Below, piece after piece: positions 1 through 6,219 of a stretch of DNA of 8,584 bases. Numbering within the stretch: position 1 is the stretch's first letter; every line of letters starts with the position of its first letter. The stretch is from Bryobacterales bacterium. Its GTDB lineage: Bacteria > Acidobacteriota > Terriglobia > Bryobacterales > Bryobacteraceae. The notes beneath the pieces are model-generated. The model searched no databases. It saw nothing but the letters and a program-made list of their open reading frames with translations, and was not told where the DNA came from. The translations under genes were made by a program, and so were the position numbers. Where the stretch lies: positions 1 through 8,584 of the forward strand of contig JANXQZ010000870.1 of NCBI GenBank assembly GCA_025353235.1. Direction: 5' to 3'.

Positions 1-49
1 CGCCCAATTTTAGGGGCCGCTAAGTAGCTGTTATGACTCCAACTTTGCA

Positions 50-140
50 TGTGGGGCAGGCAATCGTGCCTGCAACCGGCTTTCAGCCGGTCCCCGAGCC
101 GCCTCGAAAGGCGGCTGCAGGCAAGATTGCCTGCCCCACA
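50..140. repeat. Palindromic REP/MITE-like element able to form a three-way junction
   Basis: The outer arms 50-74 and 116-140 are reverse complements over 25 positions with one mismatch (66/124). They enclose two hairpins placed back to back: 75-80 pairs with 86-91 around a 5-base loop (TTTCA), and 98-104 pairs perfectly with 109-115 around the loop CGAA. A 6-base linker (92-97) separates them, so the whole element can fold as a Y. It lies in the non-coding stretch 45 bases before the biotin carboxylase start. No T-run follows, so a simple intrinsic terminator is not supported. A 42-base relative of its left half lies at 3757-3798. The structure is read directly from the sequence; the view that it is a dispersed non-autonomous repeat is inference from those two copies. 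Confidence 0.8.
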
Positions 141-184
141 GCAAAATGGAACAGTTATTTCCTCACGGATCCTAACCGGTTCTC

Positions 185-1678
185 ATGTTTCACAAAGTTT
201 TAATTGCCAACCGCGGCGAGATCGCAGTCCGCATCATTCGGGCGCTTCGCGAACTCGGAATCCGCAGCATTGCGGTGTACTCGGATGCAGACCGCGCTTC
301 GCTCCACGTGCGCATGGCTGACGAAGCTGCGCACATCGGCCCGGCGCCTTCGTCGCAAAGCTATCTCAACATGGAGCGCATCCTTGACGCTGCGCGGGTG
401 CACGGGGCGGAGGCCATCCATCCTGGATACGGTTTTCTCAGCGAGGACGCCGACTTCGCACAAGCCTGCGCCGACGCCGGATTCGTGTTCATCGGACCCT
501 CGCCCGACTCTATTCGGAAGCTCGGGTCGAAAACTGCCGGCCGACGAGTGGCCATTGCGGCCCATGCGCCGGTGGTCCCGGGCTTGGAAGAGCCCATCTC
601 CAGCATCGATCAAGCCAGGGCCGCAGCTCGCGAAATCGGGTACCCCGTATTGCTGAAAGCGGTCGCGGGCGGAGGCGGCAAAGGGATGCGTCGGGTGGAC
701 GCGGAGGCGGAGTTGGAAGCCGCCATCCGCGATGCGTCCAGCGAGGCCCAGCGCTCGTTCCAAAGCAGCGAAGTCTACATGGAGAAGCTGGTGGTGAATC
801 CCCGCCACATCGAGATTCAGGTGTTCGGCGATCAACACGGAAACCTGATCCATCTGGGCGAGCGAGAGTGCTCGCTTCAGCGGCGTCATCAGAAGGTGAT
901 CGAAGAGTGTCCTTCGCCGCTCATGGCCGCGTTTCCAGAAATGCGGGAGGCCATGGGGCAGGCCGCAATCCGCATCGCAAGCGCCGCCGGTTACTACAAC
1001 GCCGGTACCGCTGAGTTCCTGGTCGATTCGGAAAGCAAGTTCTACTTCTTGGAGATGAATACCCGGCTGCAGGTGGAACACCCTGTCACGGAACTAGTCA
1101 CCGGGCTCGACTTGGTCCATCTTCAGTTGCTGGTCGCCGCAGGCGAACGCCTCCCCTTTTCGCAGCAGGACGTAAGCTGGCAGGGTTCGGCCATGGAGTG
1201 CCGAGTGTATGCAGAGGATCCCGAGAATGGGTTCTTCCCTTCCCCTGGCAAGATTGTCCATCTTACCGAACCCGGAGGTCCCGGCATTCGAGTGGATTCT
1301 GGAGTCTACCCCGGTTGGACCGTACCCATCGACTACGATCCCATGCTGGCGAAATTAATCGCGTTCAGTCCAGATCGCAAGACCACCATTCAGCGCCTGT
1401 TGCGGGCGGTGGGCGAATACGCCGTGATGGGCATCCATACGAACTTGAGCTTCTTTCGGGAACTCTTAACAGACAGCGAGTTCAGGAAAGGAAACTTGCA
1501 TACGGGCTTCATCGATCAATTTTTTGAGCGACGGCATTCCAGGGATGCGCCCAACCCGGAACTGAACGCCATTGCGCAACTGGTCGCGGCGCGTTACGCC
1601 GGAGCTCGCAAACAGATACCCCCACCCCAAGCGGCCAGCCGTTGGTTAAATGAAGGACGGTCGGGACTGTTGCGATGA
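185..1678 (+). CDS. accC: Biotin carboxylase subunit of acetyl-/acyl-CoA carboxylase
   Basis: This is the ATP-dependent subunit that carboxylates biotin on the carrier protein, in the cytoplasm. The N-terminal biotin carboxylase domain opens with the ANRGEIA motif (residues 8-14). The ATP-grasp domain has K116 in GSKTA, the glycine loop AGGGGKGM (161-168) with K158 just before it, and HQKV (235-238, K237). The active-site block EMNTRLQVEHPVTE spans 290-303, and R340 lies in ECRVYAEDP. All the catalytic residues I can place are present. At 497 residues it is about 50 longer than E. coli AccC (449). The extra C-terminal tail resembles the start of the linker found in fused alpha subunits of propionyl- or methylcrotonyl-CoA carboxylase. 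The ATG gives the canonical MFHKVLIANRGE start, although the ribosome site is weak. The gene ends overlapping the carrier gene by ATGA. No carboxyltransferase gene is in the window, so the acyl-CoA substrate cannot be assigned. Confidence 0.95.
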   Translation: MFHKVLIANRGEIAVRIIRALRELGIRSIAVYSDADRASLHVRMADEAAHIGPAPSSQSYLNMERILDAARVHGAEAIHPGYGFLSEDADFAQACADAGFVFIGPSPDSIRKLGSKTAGRRVAIAAHAPVVPGLEEPISSIDQARAAAREIGYPVLLKAVAGGGGKGMRRVDAEAELEAAIRDASSEAQRSFQSSEVYMEKLVVNPRHIEIQVFGDQHGNLIHLGERECSLQRRHQKVIEECPSPLMAAFPEMREAMGQAAIRIASAAGYYNAGTAEFLVDSESKFYFLEMNTRLQVEHPVTELVTGLDLVHLQLLVAAGERLPFSQQDVSWQGSAMECRVYAEDPENGFFPSPGKIVHLTEPGGPGIRVDSGVYPGWTVPIDYDPMLAKLIAFSPDRKTTIQRLLRAVGEYAVMGIHTNLSFFRELLTDSEFRKGNLHTGFIDQFFERRHSRDAPNPELNAIAQLVAARYAGARKQIPPPQAASRWLNEGRSGLLR

Positions 1679-2076
1679 AGGCTGACATCCGGGAGATCGA
1701 ACCTGCCGTCTACTCCGTCATTCTCGACGGAAAAAGCTTCCTTGCGCGCGTAATTCCCTCAGCGGACAGCTATCTCGTCGAAGTTGACGGCCAGCAGTTC
1801 GTCCAAGAAATCAGCGACCCGCGCGATGCAACTCGTCGCGGGACAGCCTCGGCCACTGCGGGACGTCAGAACCTAACTGCTTCCATGCCCGGCAAAGTGG
1901 TTCGGGTCCTGGTGATGGAAGGGCAGGCAGTAGAAGCCGGTCAAGGGCTGATCGTTGTAGAAGCCATGAAAATGCAAAACGAGCTGAAGGCCGCCAAGCC
2001 TGGCAGGGTGGCCAAAATCCATGTCAAGGATGGTGCCACCGTGGAGGCTGGAGAAGCGCTCCTAATTATCGAATGA
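1675..2076 (+). CDS. Biotin carboxyl carrier protein (biotin/lipoyl attachment domain)
   Basis: This 133-residue protein carries the biotin that shuttles carboxyl groups from the biotin carboxylase to a carboxyltransferase. The C-terminal ~65 residues form a biotinyl domain: SMPGKVVRVLV (70-80), then EAMKM (96-100) with K99 as the expected biotinylated lysine, then the second half-motif up to EAGEALLIIE. The N-terminal ~50 residues look like a short beta-rich segment, as seen before the biotinyl domain in alpha subunits of acyl-CoA carboxylases. The ATG overlaps the upstream stop as ATGA, with GGGA at 1663-1666 eight bases before it, suggesting translational coupling and fixed stoichiometry. 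It is shorter than E. coli AccB (156) and lacks an obvious long Pro/Ala linker. It is better described as a pccA/accA3-type carrier part than as a classical AccB, so no symbol is given. Confidence 0.93.
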   Translation: MKADIREIEPAVYSVILDGKSFLARVIPSADSYLVEVDGQQFVQEISDPRDATRRGTASATAGRQNLTASMPGKVVRVLVMEGQAVEAGQGLIVVEAMKMQNELKAAKPGRVAKIHVKDGATVEAGEALLIIE

Positions 2077-2083
2077 TCGCGTG

Positions 2084-3667
2084 TTATTGGTCGCCTGGCG
2101 ATCCGCGCTGAGTCCCGCGCTGGGCAACAATCTGTTTCGACCTGTCCAGCAACACCTTAGACTGTGAAAGCGAGGCCACGCCTTTCTGCAGTTCTGGATC
2201 GAAATCCAAAGCTACCTGGTCTGCATCCTCTTTGCTGAATGCGGTGGTGAAGATCGCTTCGCGCAACTGTTCCTGAATCCAATCGCGGTCGCGGGCGAAA
2301 TCTTCTGAAGTAAGATGCACTCCTCGCTTGAGAGCAAACTGGCGGAAGTCTTCGACGACATCGCTCCCAGGCACCCATGACTTGGAATCCGGAGCGCTAT
2401 GGCTCGCCAGGTAATCCGGAACAAAGTAAAACAGAGCCAGCCGTCCCAGCAGTTCGCCTTCTAACTGCGTCAGCTTCGGAGCGGTAAAACTCTCGTCCGG
2501 CGAGATGCCGTCTCCGCCAAACACCGTACGCCCGCTGTCGGTCTTCTTGGAATCTTTCAGATTCACATGTCCGTTATTGCGACTGTAATACTGATAAAAC
2601 GATTGATGAGTATAGTCGCGCTGAATAAGTCGACCGCTCGGGGTGTAATATTTCGCAATCGTGAGCAGCAGCGTGCTGTTGCCGGTAAGCGGGAACGGGG
2701 CCTGTACCAAGCCCTTGCCAAAGGTGCTCTCGCCGACAATCCAGGCTCGGTCGTGATCCTGCAGGGCTCCAGATAAGATTTCGGCGGCTGAAGCGGTCCC
2801 GTGGTTCACCAGCACGACGATCGGATACTCGGGGCCTCTCTCGCCTTTCTTAGCCGTAAACTTTGTTTCCGAGGACGACCTGCCATGATGAGAGACAACT
2901 CCCTGCCCTTTGTGCAGGAACCGATCTGCTACGCCGACAGCCTCGTTCACTAAGCCGCCTGGATTATCGCGAAGATCGAGCACTAAGCCCTGAATCTTGG
3001 ATTCGTCCAATTTGGCGAGCGCGCGGTCCACTTCTTTGCTGGTGTTCTCGTTAAAAGATTCGATCTTGAGGTAAGCGATTCCTGGCTTGGTGAACAGAGC
3101 GAACGTGACACTGTCCCGCGGCACCTGGTCGCGCATGACGTTAAACGTAATTGGATCCGCTTTGCCGACCCGTTTCACTACGATCTGGGCCGGAGTTCCA
3201 CGGGGTCCCTTCAGTAAAGCCGATACCTCGGCGACCGTGAGCTTTTCCGTGTTCTTGTCGTTGACGGTGATTAGGGCGTCTCCCGGCCGCAGGCCTGCCC
3301 GGTAGGCTGGCGATCCAATGAAAGGATAGTTGACCATCACCTTGCCTTCCGGGGCCCAAATGTACATGCCGACGCCATAGTAGCGGCCAGCCTGCTGCTC
3401 GCGGAAGGACTCGTTCGCTTTCGGATCGAAGAAGCTCGAATGCGGGTCGAGGGTGCGCAGCATACCGGGAATGGCACCCTTGTAAACGACCAGCTCGGAA
3501 TCGACTTTGTCGGCGAAATTCGCCTCTACTGCCTGAAATACCTGCGTGAAGGTCTTGATGCTCGCCCGCATATCGTCTTCCGACTGAACGGCGGCAGCAT
3601 GGGCAGGCAACGGCAGCAGCGAAACGGTCAGAATCGCAGCAAGGAGGCACAAGGGCCGGAAAACCAT
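2084..3667 (-). CDS. Secreted S41-family (CtpA-like) C-terminal processing protease with PDZ domain
   Basis: This serine protease cleaves substrates near their C-termini in the periplasm or outside the cell. Residues are numbered from the upstream TTG at 3682. A signal peptide covers about residues 6-30 (hydrophobic core, then LPAHA-A). The helical N-domain contains the LDPHSSFFDP motif (78-87). A PDZ-like domain runs from about 100 to 182 (AGLRPGDAL at 129-137). The S41 core includes LDLRDNPGG (235-243), the nucleophile S298 in GTASAAEI and the general-base lysine K323 in FGKG, so the Ser-Lys dyad is intact. A ~130-residue C-terminal region follows. I prefer the ATG at 3667, because GAGG lies nine bases before it and the signal peptide is then of normal length. 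The TTG at 3682 would add five residues and has AAGGGAAG only two bases upstream. The gene is convergent with the carrier gene, with 7 bases between the stops and no terminator visible. Confidence 0.93.
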   Translation of the reverse strand: MVFRPLCLLAAILTVSLLPLPAHAAAVQSEDDMRASIKTFTQVFQAVEANFADKVDSELVVYKGAIPGMLRTLDPHSSFFDPKANESFREQQAGRYYGVGMYIWAPEGKVMVNYPFIGSPAYRAGLRPGDALITVNDKNTEKLTVAEVSALLKGPRGTPAQIVVKRVGKADPITFNVMRDQVPRDSVTFALFTKPGIAYLKIESFNENTSKEVDRALAKLDESKIQGLVLDLRDNPGGLVNEAVGVADRFLHKGQGVVSHHGRSSSETKFTAKKGERGPEYPIVVLVNHGTASAAEILSGALQDHDRAWIVGESTFGKGLVQAPFPLTGNSTLLLTIAKYYTPSGRLIQRDYTHQSFYQYYSRNNGHVNLKDSKKTDSGRTVFGGDGISPDESFTAPKLTQLEGELLGRLALFYFVPDYLASHSAPDSKSWVPGSDVVEDFRQFALKRGVHLTSEDFARDRDWIQEQLREAIFTTAFSKEDADQVALDFDPELQKGVASLSQSKVLLDRSKQIVAQRGTQRGSPGDQ

Positions 3668-3756
3668 TCGTGGAAACCTCAACTTCCCTTAAATTCTATC
3701 AGGGACTTGTCTGTTCGACGGACAACCCGGTGCAAACGTTACTTGGCGCAAATTCT

Positions 3757-3798
3757 TGTGGGGCGGTCATTCCTGGCCGCAGCCGGCATTCAGCCGGC
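3757..3798 (+). repeat. Half copy of the palindromic element at 50-140
   Basis: This 42-base stretch aligns without gaps to 50-91 (left outer arm plus first hairpin) with 33 of 42 identical bases by my hand count. The first eight bases (TGTGGGGC) are identical, and similarity stops sharply on the left at the same base as in the full copy. The hairpin 3782-3787 / 3793-3798 (GCCGGC on both sides of ATTCA) is preserved; relative to the full copy its outer A-T pair has become G-C, a change on both sides. I cannot find the second hairpin or the right outer arm downstream, so it is either truncated or too decayed. It sits in the stretch between the S41 protease start and the membrane-protein remnant. 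Confidence 0.65.
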
Positions 3799-3874
3799 GT
3801 CATCCGATGTGTACGTGCAGATTTCGTCTGGATCGGCCAAACGGATTCCCATCTTGAACGGCAGCTACTGGCCT

Positions 3875-4165
3875 ATGAGAAGCTGGATCTACTTACCGAT
3901 GCCGTCATACGACTTGAAGCGATCTTCACGGCTATTGTTTAGATCGCTCACATCGTCCTCATGGTTGTTCATCCCATTCCTACTGCTCTGCCTTCTCTAC
4001 CACAACAGTTTAAGGATCTGGTTTCGTTCAGATGACTTCACATTACTGACGCTTGCACGAGAAGTGCACACGTTTCACGACTTCATGACGATGCTGTTCA
4101 CTCCCTACGCTCAGGGTACAGTACGTCCGTGGAGCGAACGGCTGCCCTTTTTTCTGTCATGGAAG
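3875..4165 (+). pseudogene. N-terminal fragment of a polytopic membrane protein (GT39/TPR-type, DDF motif), truncated
   Basis: An open frame from ATG 3875 (or ATG 3899) reads as the start of a large integral membrane protein. It has a basic N-terminus, a hydrophobic segment LFIPFLLLCLLY (residues 31-42), then FRSDDF (50-55), then FTPYAQGTVRPWSER (75-89). The transmembrane segment followed by a DDF loop and a GT-RP-SER block resembles the first external loop of membrane glycosyltransferase-like proteins (GT-C/family 39, often several hundred residues with TPRs). This is my recollection of the family, not a search. Here only about 95 codons remain. The frame runs on to a stop at 4205-4207, but from about 4165 the other frame encodes strongly glycosidase-like sequence, so the gene is cut off there. 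No convincing ribosome site precedes it. I treat it as a dead remnant. Confidence 0.6.
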
Positions 4166-4656
4166 TTGGCTGGACCAAGAGCGGCGCCATTCTCAACCGC
4201 AAGGTGAATGGAAAGTATTGGATGTACTTCCTGGCCACGAATAAGCTGAAGCAAGACCTAACGGGAGTCGCTTATTCCAACGACCTCATGCACTGGACGG
4301 AGGCGCTGAATGAGCCCGCGCTTGGGTCCAGGAAAGGCCAGTTCGACGAGCGAGTGGCCGAGCCGGGACCGCCGCCCGTCATCACCAAGAATGGCATCCT
4401 GCTGTACTACAACGGCGCGGATTCCAAGCTCGTCTATCGAACTGGATGGGCGCTCTTTGACGGGCAGGATCCGTCGAAATTGCTGGCTCGCTCAAAAAGC
4501 CCCATCCTTAGTCCAGAACTGGATTGGGAAAGGACGGGGCAAGTGCCGAACGTTGTGTTTGTGGAAGGGCTGGTGCAAGCACCGGGGCGATGGCTCTTCT
4601 ACTATGGCGGAGCGGACAAGTGTATCGGCATGGCGTTTGGCAAACCGGCTTATTGA
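4129..4656 (+). CDS. GH130-like (DUF377-type) glycosidase/phosphorylase, N-terminally truncated remnant
   Basis: Residues 15-175 match the second half of the five-bladed propeller of GH130-type beta-mannoside phosphorylases/hydrolases. Numbering from GTG 4129, I see WTKSGAI (15-21), NGKYWMYF (27-34), AYSNDLMHWTEAL (48-60), FDERVAEPGPPPVI (72-85), YYNGAD (93-98), YRTG (103-106), NVVFVEGLV (141-149) and YYGGADK (158-164). Family members are usually about 330-390 residues. The whole first half, which in characterised members carries the Asp proposed as proton donor, is missing and is replaced by membrane-protein sequence in another frame. The GTG and an ATG at 4159 are possible starts, but neither has a good ribosome site and the first ~12 residues are foreign. 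It is therefore probably non-functional although the frame is clean. Its stop overlaps the stop of the convergent propeller gene by 7 bases. Confidence 0.7.
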   Translation: MERTAALFSVMEVGWTKSGAILNRKVNGKYWMYFLATNKLKQDLTGVAYSNDLMHWTEALNEPALGSRKGQFDERVAEPGPPPVITKNGILLYYNGADSKLVYRTGWALFDGQDPSKLLARSKSPILSPELDWERTGQVPNVVFVEGLVQAPGRWLFYYGGADKCIGMAFGKPAY

Positions 4657-6101
4657 ATGACGCCGCGGCCGACAGGTGCTCCGCCCATCCCTAACAGAAC
4701 GGGCGCACCCATCATCGGCGCGCCGAGCAGCGGGCCATCGCAATAGGCAGAGCCATCGGCTGCGGCAAAGCAGGGTACGGTTTCATTACCGACAGAAGTG
4801 GAAACGTCCAGCACGCCGCTTCCTGGCGACAGATTTTTCAGAGTTGCGGCAACGCGCAAGCCGCGATGTTGCTCTCTGGTAAAACGAACGGTTCCGAGAC
4901 TTTGCGGCAGACTAGCCTTCCCATTCAAACTCGAAAGCGTTGCGCTGGATCCAGGCGACGCATCGATTCTGGGTGCCGGATCATAGTAGACCAGAACGCC
5001 ATTCTGGCCTGTGGTCGCGTCGGCCGCATCAACCGGAAATTGCCTCGTGCCAACGTACACAAAGTTATCAAGCGGATCCACGCCCGGACCCTTCGCGCTG
5101 CGCCCCGTACACTGTACGCCTACCAAGTTGCCCTGTCCAGTCCCGGTCACGTTAAATATTCCGATGAGCGGAAAATTCTTGCTGGAGTCGGTTGGACAGC
5201 CAGTGGAAGCGATGTTGTTGCTGCCAGACCCCGTGTAGAAGTTGCGAGTGTTCGGATTGAACGCAGTGAGATCTGTTCCCGTGATGTTGGGAAAAGTCTT
5301 GAGCACCGCGCCGCCATGGGCAAGGTCTAACATCACCTGACCTCCAGGGCTGCACCCGAGCAGCGCCACGTTGGCGACCGGATCGATCTCCACTCCGTGC
5401 GGAGTGCAATCCGGCGTGAGGTACTTCGCGGTGATGACATTGGCAACTGGATCGAACACGTAAAGTCCCTGCCCTGCGCCTTTGTTGTCTCCATCCGTGA
5501 TGGCCTGATAAATCAGTCCGTCGTTGGGATTGAAGCGCATCAACTCGGGGCTCCCGGGCAATGCGAGCTGACTCGCGATCTTCCGGTTTACCAAGTCGAT
5601 GCCGGTCATGAAATACGGGGCGCTCCCGTTGATCACGTAAACGGTGTGATTGAGAGGATCGTAATCCAGCGCATCGGTGCCGCCGGTTACCCCGGGCAGC
5701 GCGTAAGCGTCTGGAGAGACCGCAGGCACGCGGAGATCGTAGACGAATACGTTCGCCTTGCCGTCGGTAACGACAAGCTTCTGCACGTCTATCGCAACGA
5801 GCACGCCGTTGGTGCTGCCGCCGCCGGGGATGGGAAGAACGCCGATGACGCTGTTGCTGATCGTGTCGATCGCGGTGACCGCGTGGTTCGTCCGGTCAGC
5901 CACATACATCACGCGCGTCCATGGATTAAAAGCGAACAGATCTAAATTGGCTTGAGTTGCGCCAGTGTTGGTCCAGTTCGGAACGGGGATGGTTCCGATC
6001 AGCGTCAGAGGCGATGCAGTCTGCCCGAAAGCCGATCCAGCCAAAGCAGCGCTGAGGACCAGCCAAAAGGCGGTCCTGATTTCCTGCCCAAATCTCATCA
6101 T
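4650..6101 (-). CDS. Exported YVTN-like beta-propeller protein of unknown function
   Basis: This 483-residue protein starts with a signal peptide (basic RFGQEIR, hydrophobic AFWLVLSAALAG, likely cut at AFG-Q, residue 26/27), so it is exported. The body (about 35-375) is a series of blade-like repeats with the YVTN/NHL flavour: FNPWTRVMYVAD (58-69), AVTAIDTISNSVIGVLPI (74-91), YDPLNHTVYVING (147-159), MRFNPNDGLIYQA (188-200), LTAFNPNTRNFYTG (278-291) and VDPLDNFVYVG (341-351). This suggests a ring-shaped scaffold rather than a recognisable enzyme. A C-terminal segment with C444 and C454 ends in a Gly/Ala/Pro/Met-rich tail (456-480). AAGGAG at 6109-6114, seven bases before the ATG, supports the start; a second ATG follows at once. 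It is divergent from the lactonase-family propeller. I do not know its ligand or role. Confidence 0.85.
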   Translation of the reverse strand: MMRFGQEIRTAFWLVLSAALAGSAFGQTASPLTLIGTIPVPNWTNTGATQANLDLFAFNPWTRVMYVADRTNHAVTAIDTISNSVIGVLPIPGGGSTNGVLVAIDVQKLVVTDGKANVFVYDLRVPAVSPDAYALPGVTGGTDALDYDPLNHTVYVINGSAPYFMTGIDLVNRKIASQLALPGSPELMRFNPNDGLIYQAITDGDNKGAGQGLYVFDPVANVITAKYLTPDCTPHGVEIDPVANVALLGCSPGGQVMLDLAHGGAVLKTFPNITGTDLTAFNPNTRNFYTGSGSNNIASTGCPTDSSKNFPLIGIFNVTGTGQGNLVGVQCTGRSAKGPGVDPLDNFVYVGTRQFPVDAADATTGQNGVLVYYDPAPRIDASPGSSATLSSLNGKASLPQSLGTVRFTREQHRGLRVAATLKNLSPGSGVLDVSTSVGNETVPCFAAADGSAYCDGPLLGAPMMGAPVLLGMGGAPVGRGVIQ

Positions 6102-6108
6102 GTGTTAG

Positions 6109-6114
6109 CTCCTT
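6109..6114 (-). promoter_or_regulatory. Strong Shine-Dalgarno of the YVTN-like propeller gene
   Basis: On the minus strand this reads AAGGAG, with a 7-base spacer to the ATG at 6101. It is the best ribosome site in the window and fixes the start of the 483-residue propeller protein. Confidence 0.75.
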
Positions 6115-6219
6115 GTTGATGCGAACTCCGCCCACAAAGCCTACTACAAAGTGAAATCCTACGCTCAAGCCCTGAAGCGGAGTTGCGCTGGCTTCGGCGA
6201 TGCGATGTTATAGGAACCT

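Noticed and set aside
116..160. Right arm of the palindrome as a rho-independent terminator or as an accC promoter
   Set aside because: No U-tract follows the stem, and no -35/-10 pair with good matches and spacing is present before 185.
200..1081. Long antisense open frame (293 codons, minus) inside the biotin carboxylase gene
   Set aside because: It lies wholly opposite a gene with full catalytic motifs, has Arg/His-rich composition typical of a reverse-frame shadow, and shows no recognisable domain.
2074..2105. Bidirectional terminator between the convergent carrier and protease genes
   Set aside because: The stops are only 7 bases apart and the only small palindrome (TCGCCTGGCGA) has no loop or T-run.
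3440..3874. Open frame on the + strand running from inside the S41 protease gene into the membrane-protein fragment
   Set aside because: The part before 3875 is antisense to the protease N-terminus and reads as low-quality basic sequence; only the portion after 3875 looks like protein.
3670..3942. 90-codon frame on the + strand with a helical-looking C-terminus
   Set aside because: It overlaps the half repeat and the membrane-protein frame, has no ribosome site and matches no family I recognise.
5397..5945. 182-codon + strand frame opposite the YVTN-like propeller
   Set aside because: The minus-strand gene has a signal peptide, repeated blades and a strong ribosome site; this frame is its shadow.
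6183..6211. Possible sigma-70 promoter (TTGCGC, 17-base spacer, TGTTAT) before the lactonase-like gene
   Set aside because: It matches the consensus at only 3/6 and 4/6 positions and would start transcription almost at the ATG, inside or past the ribosome site.
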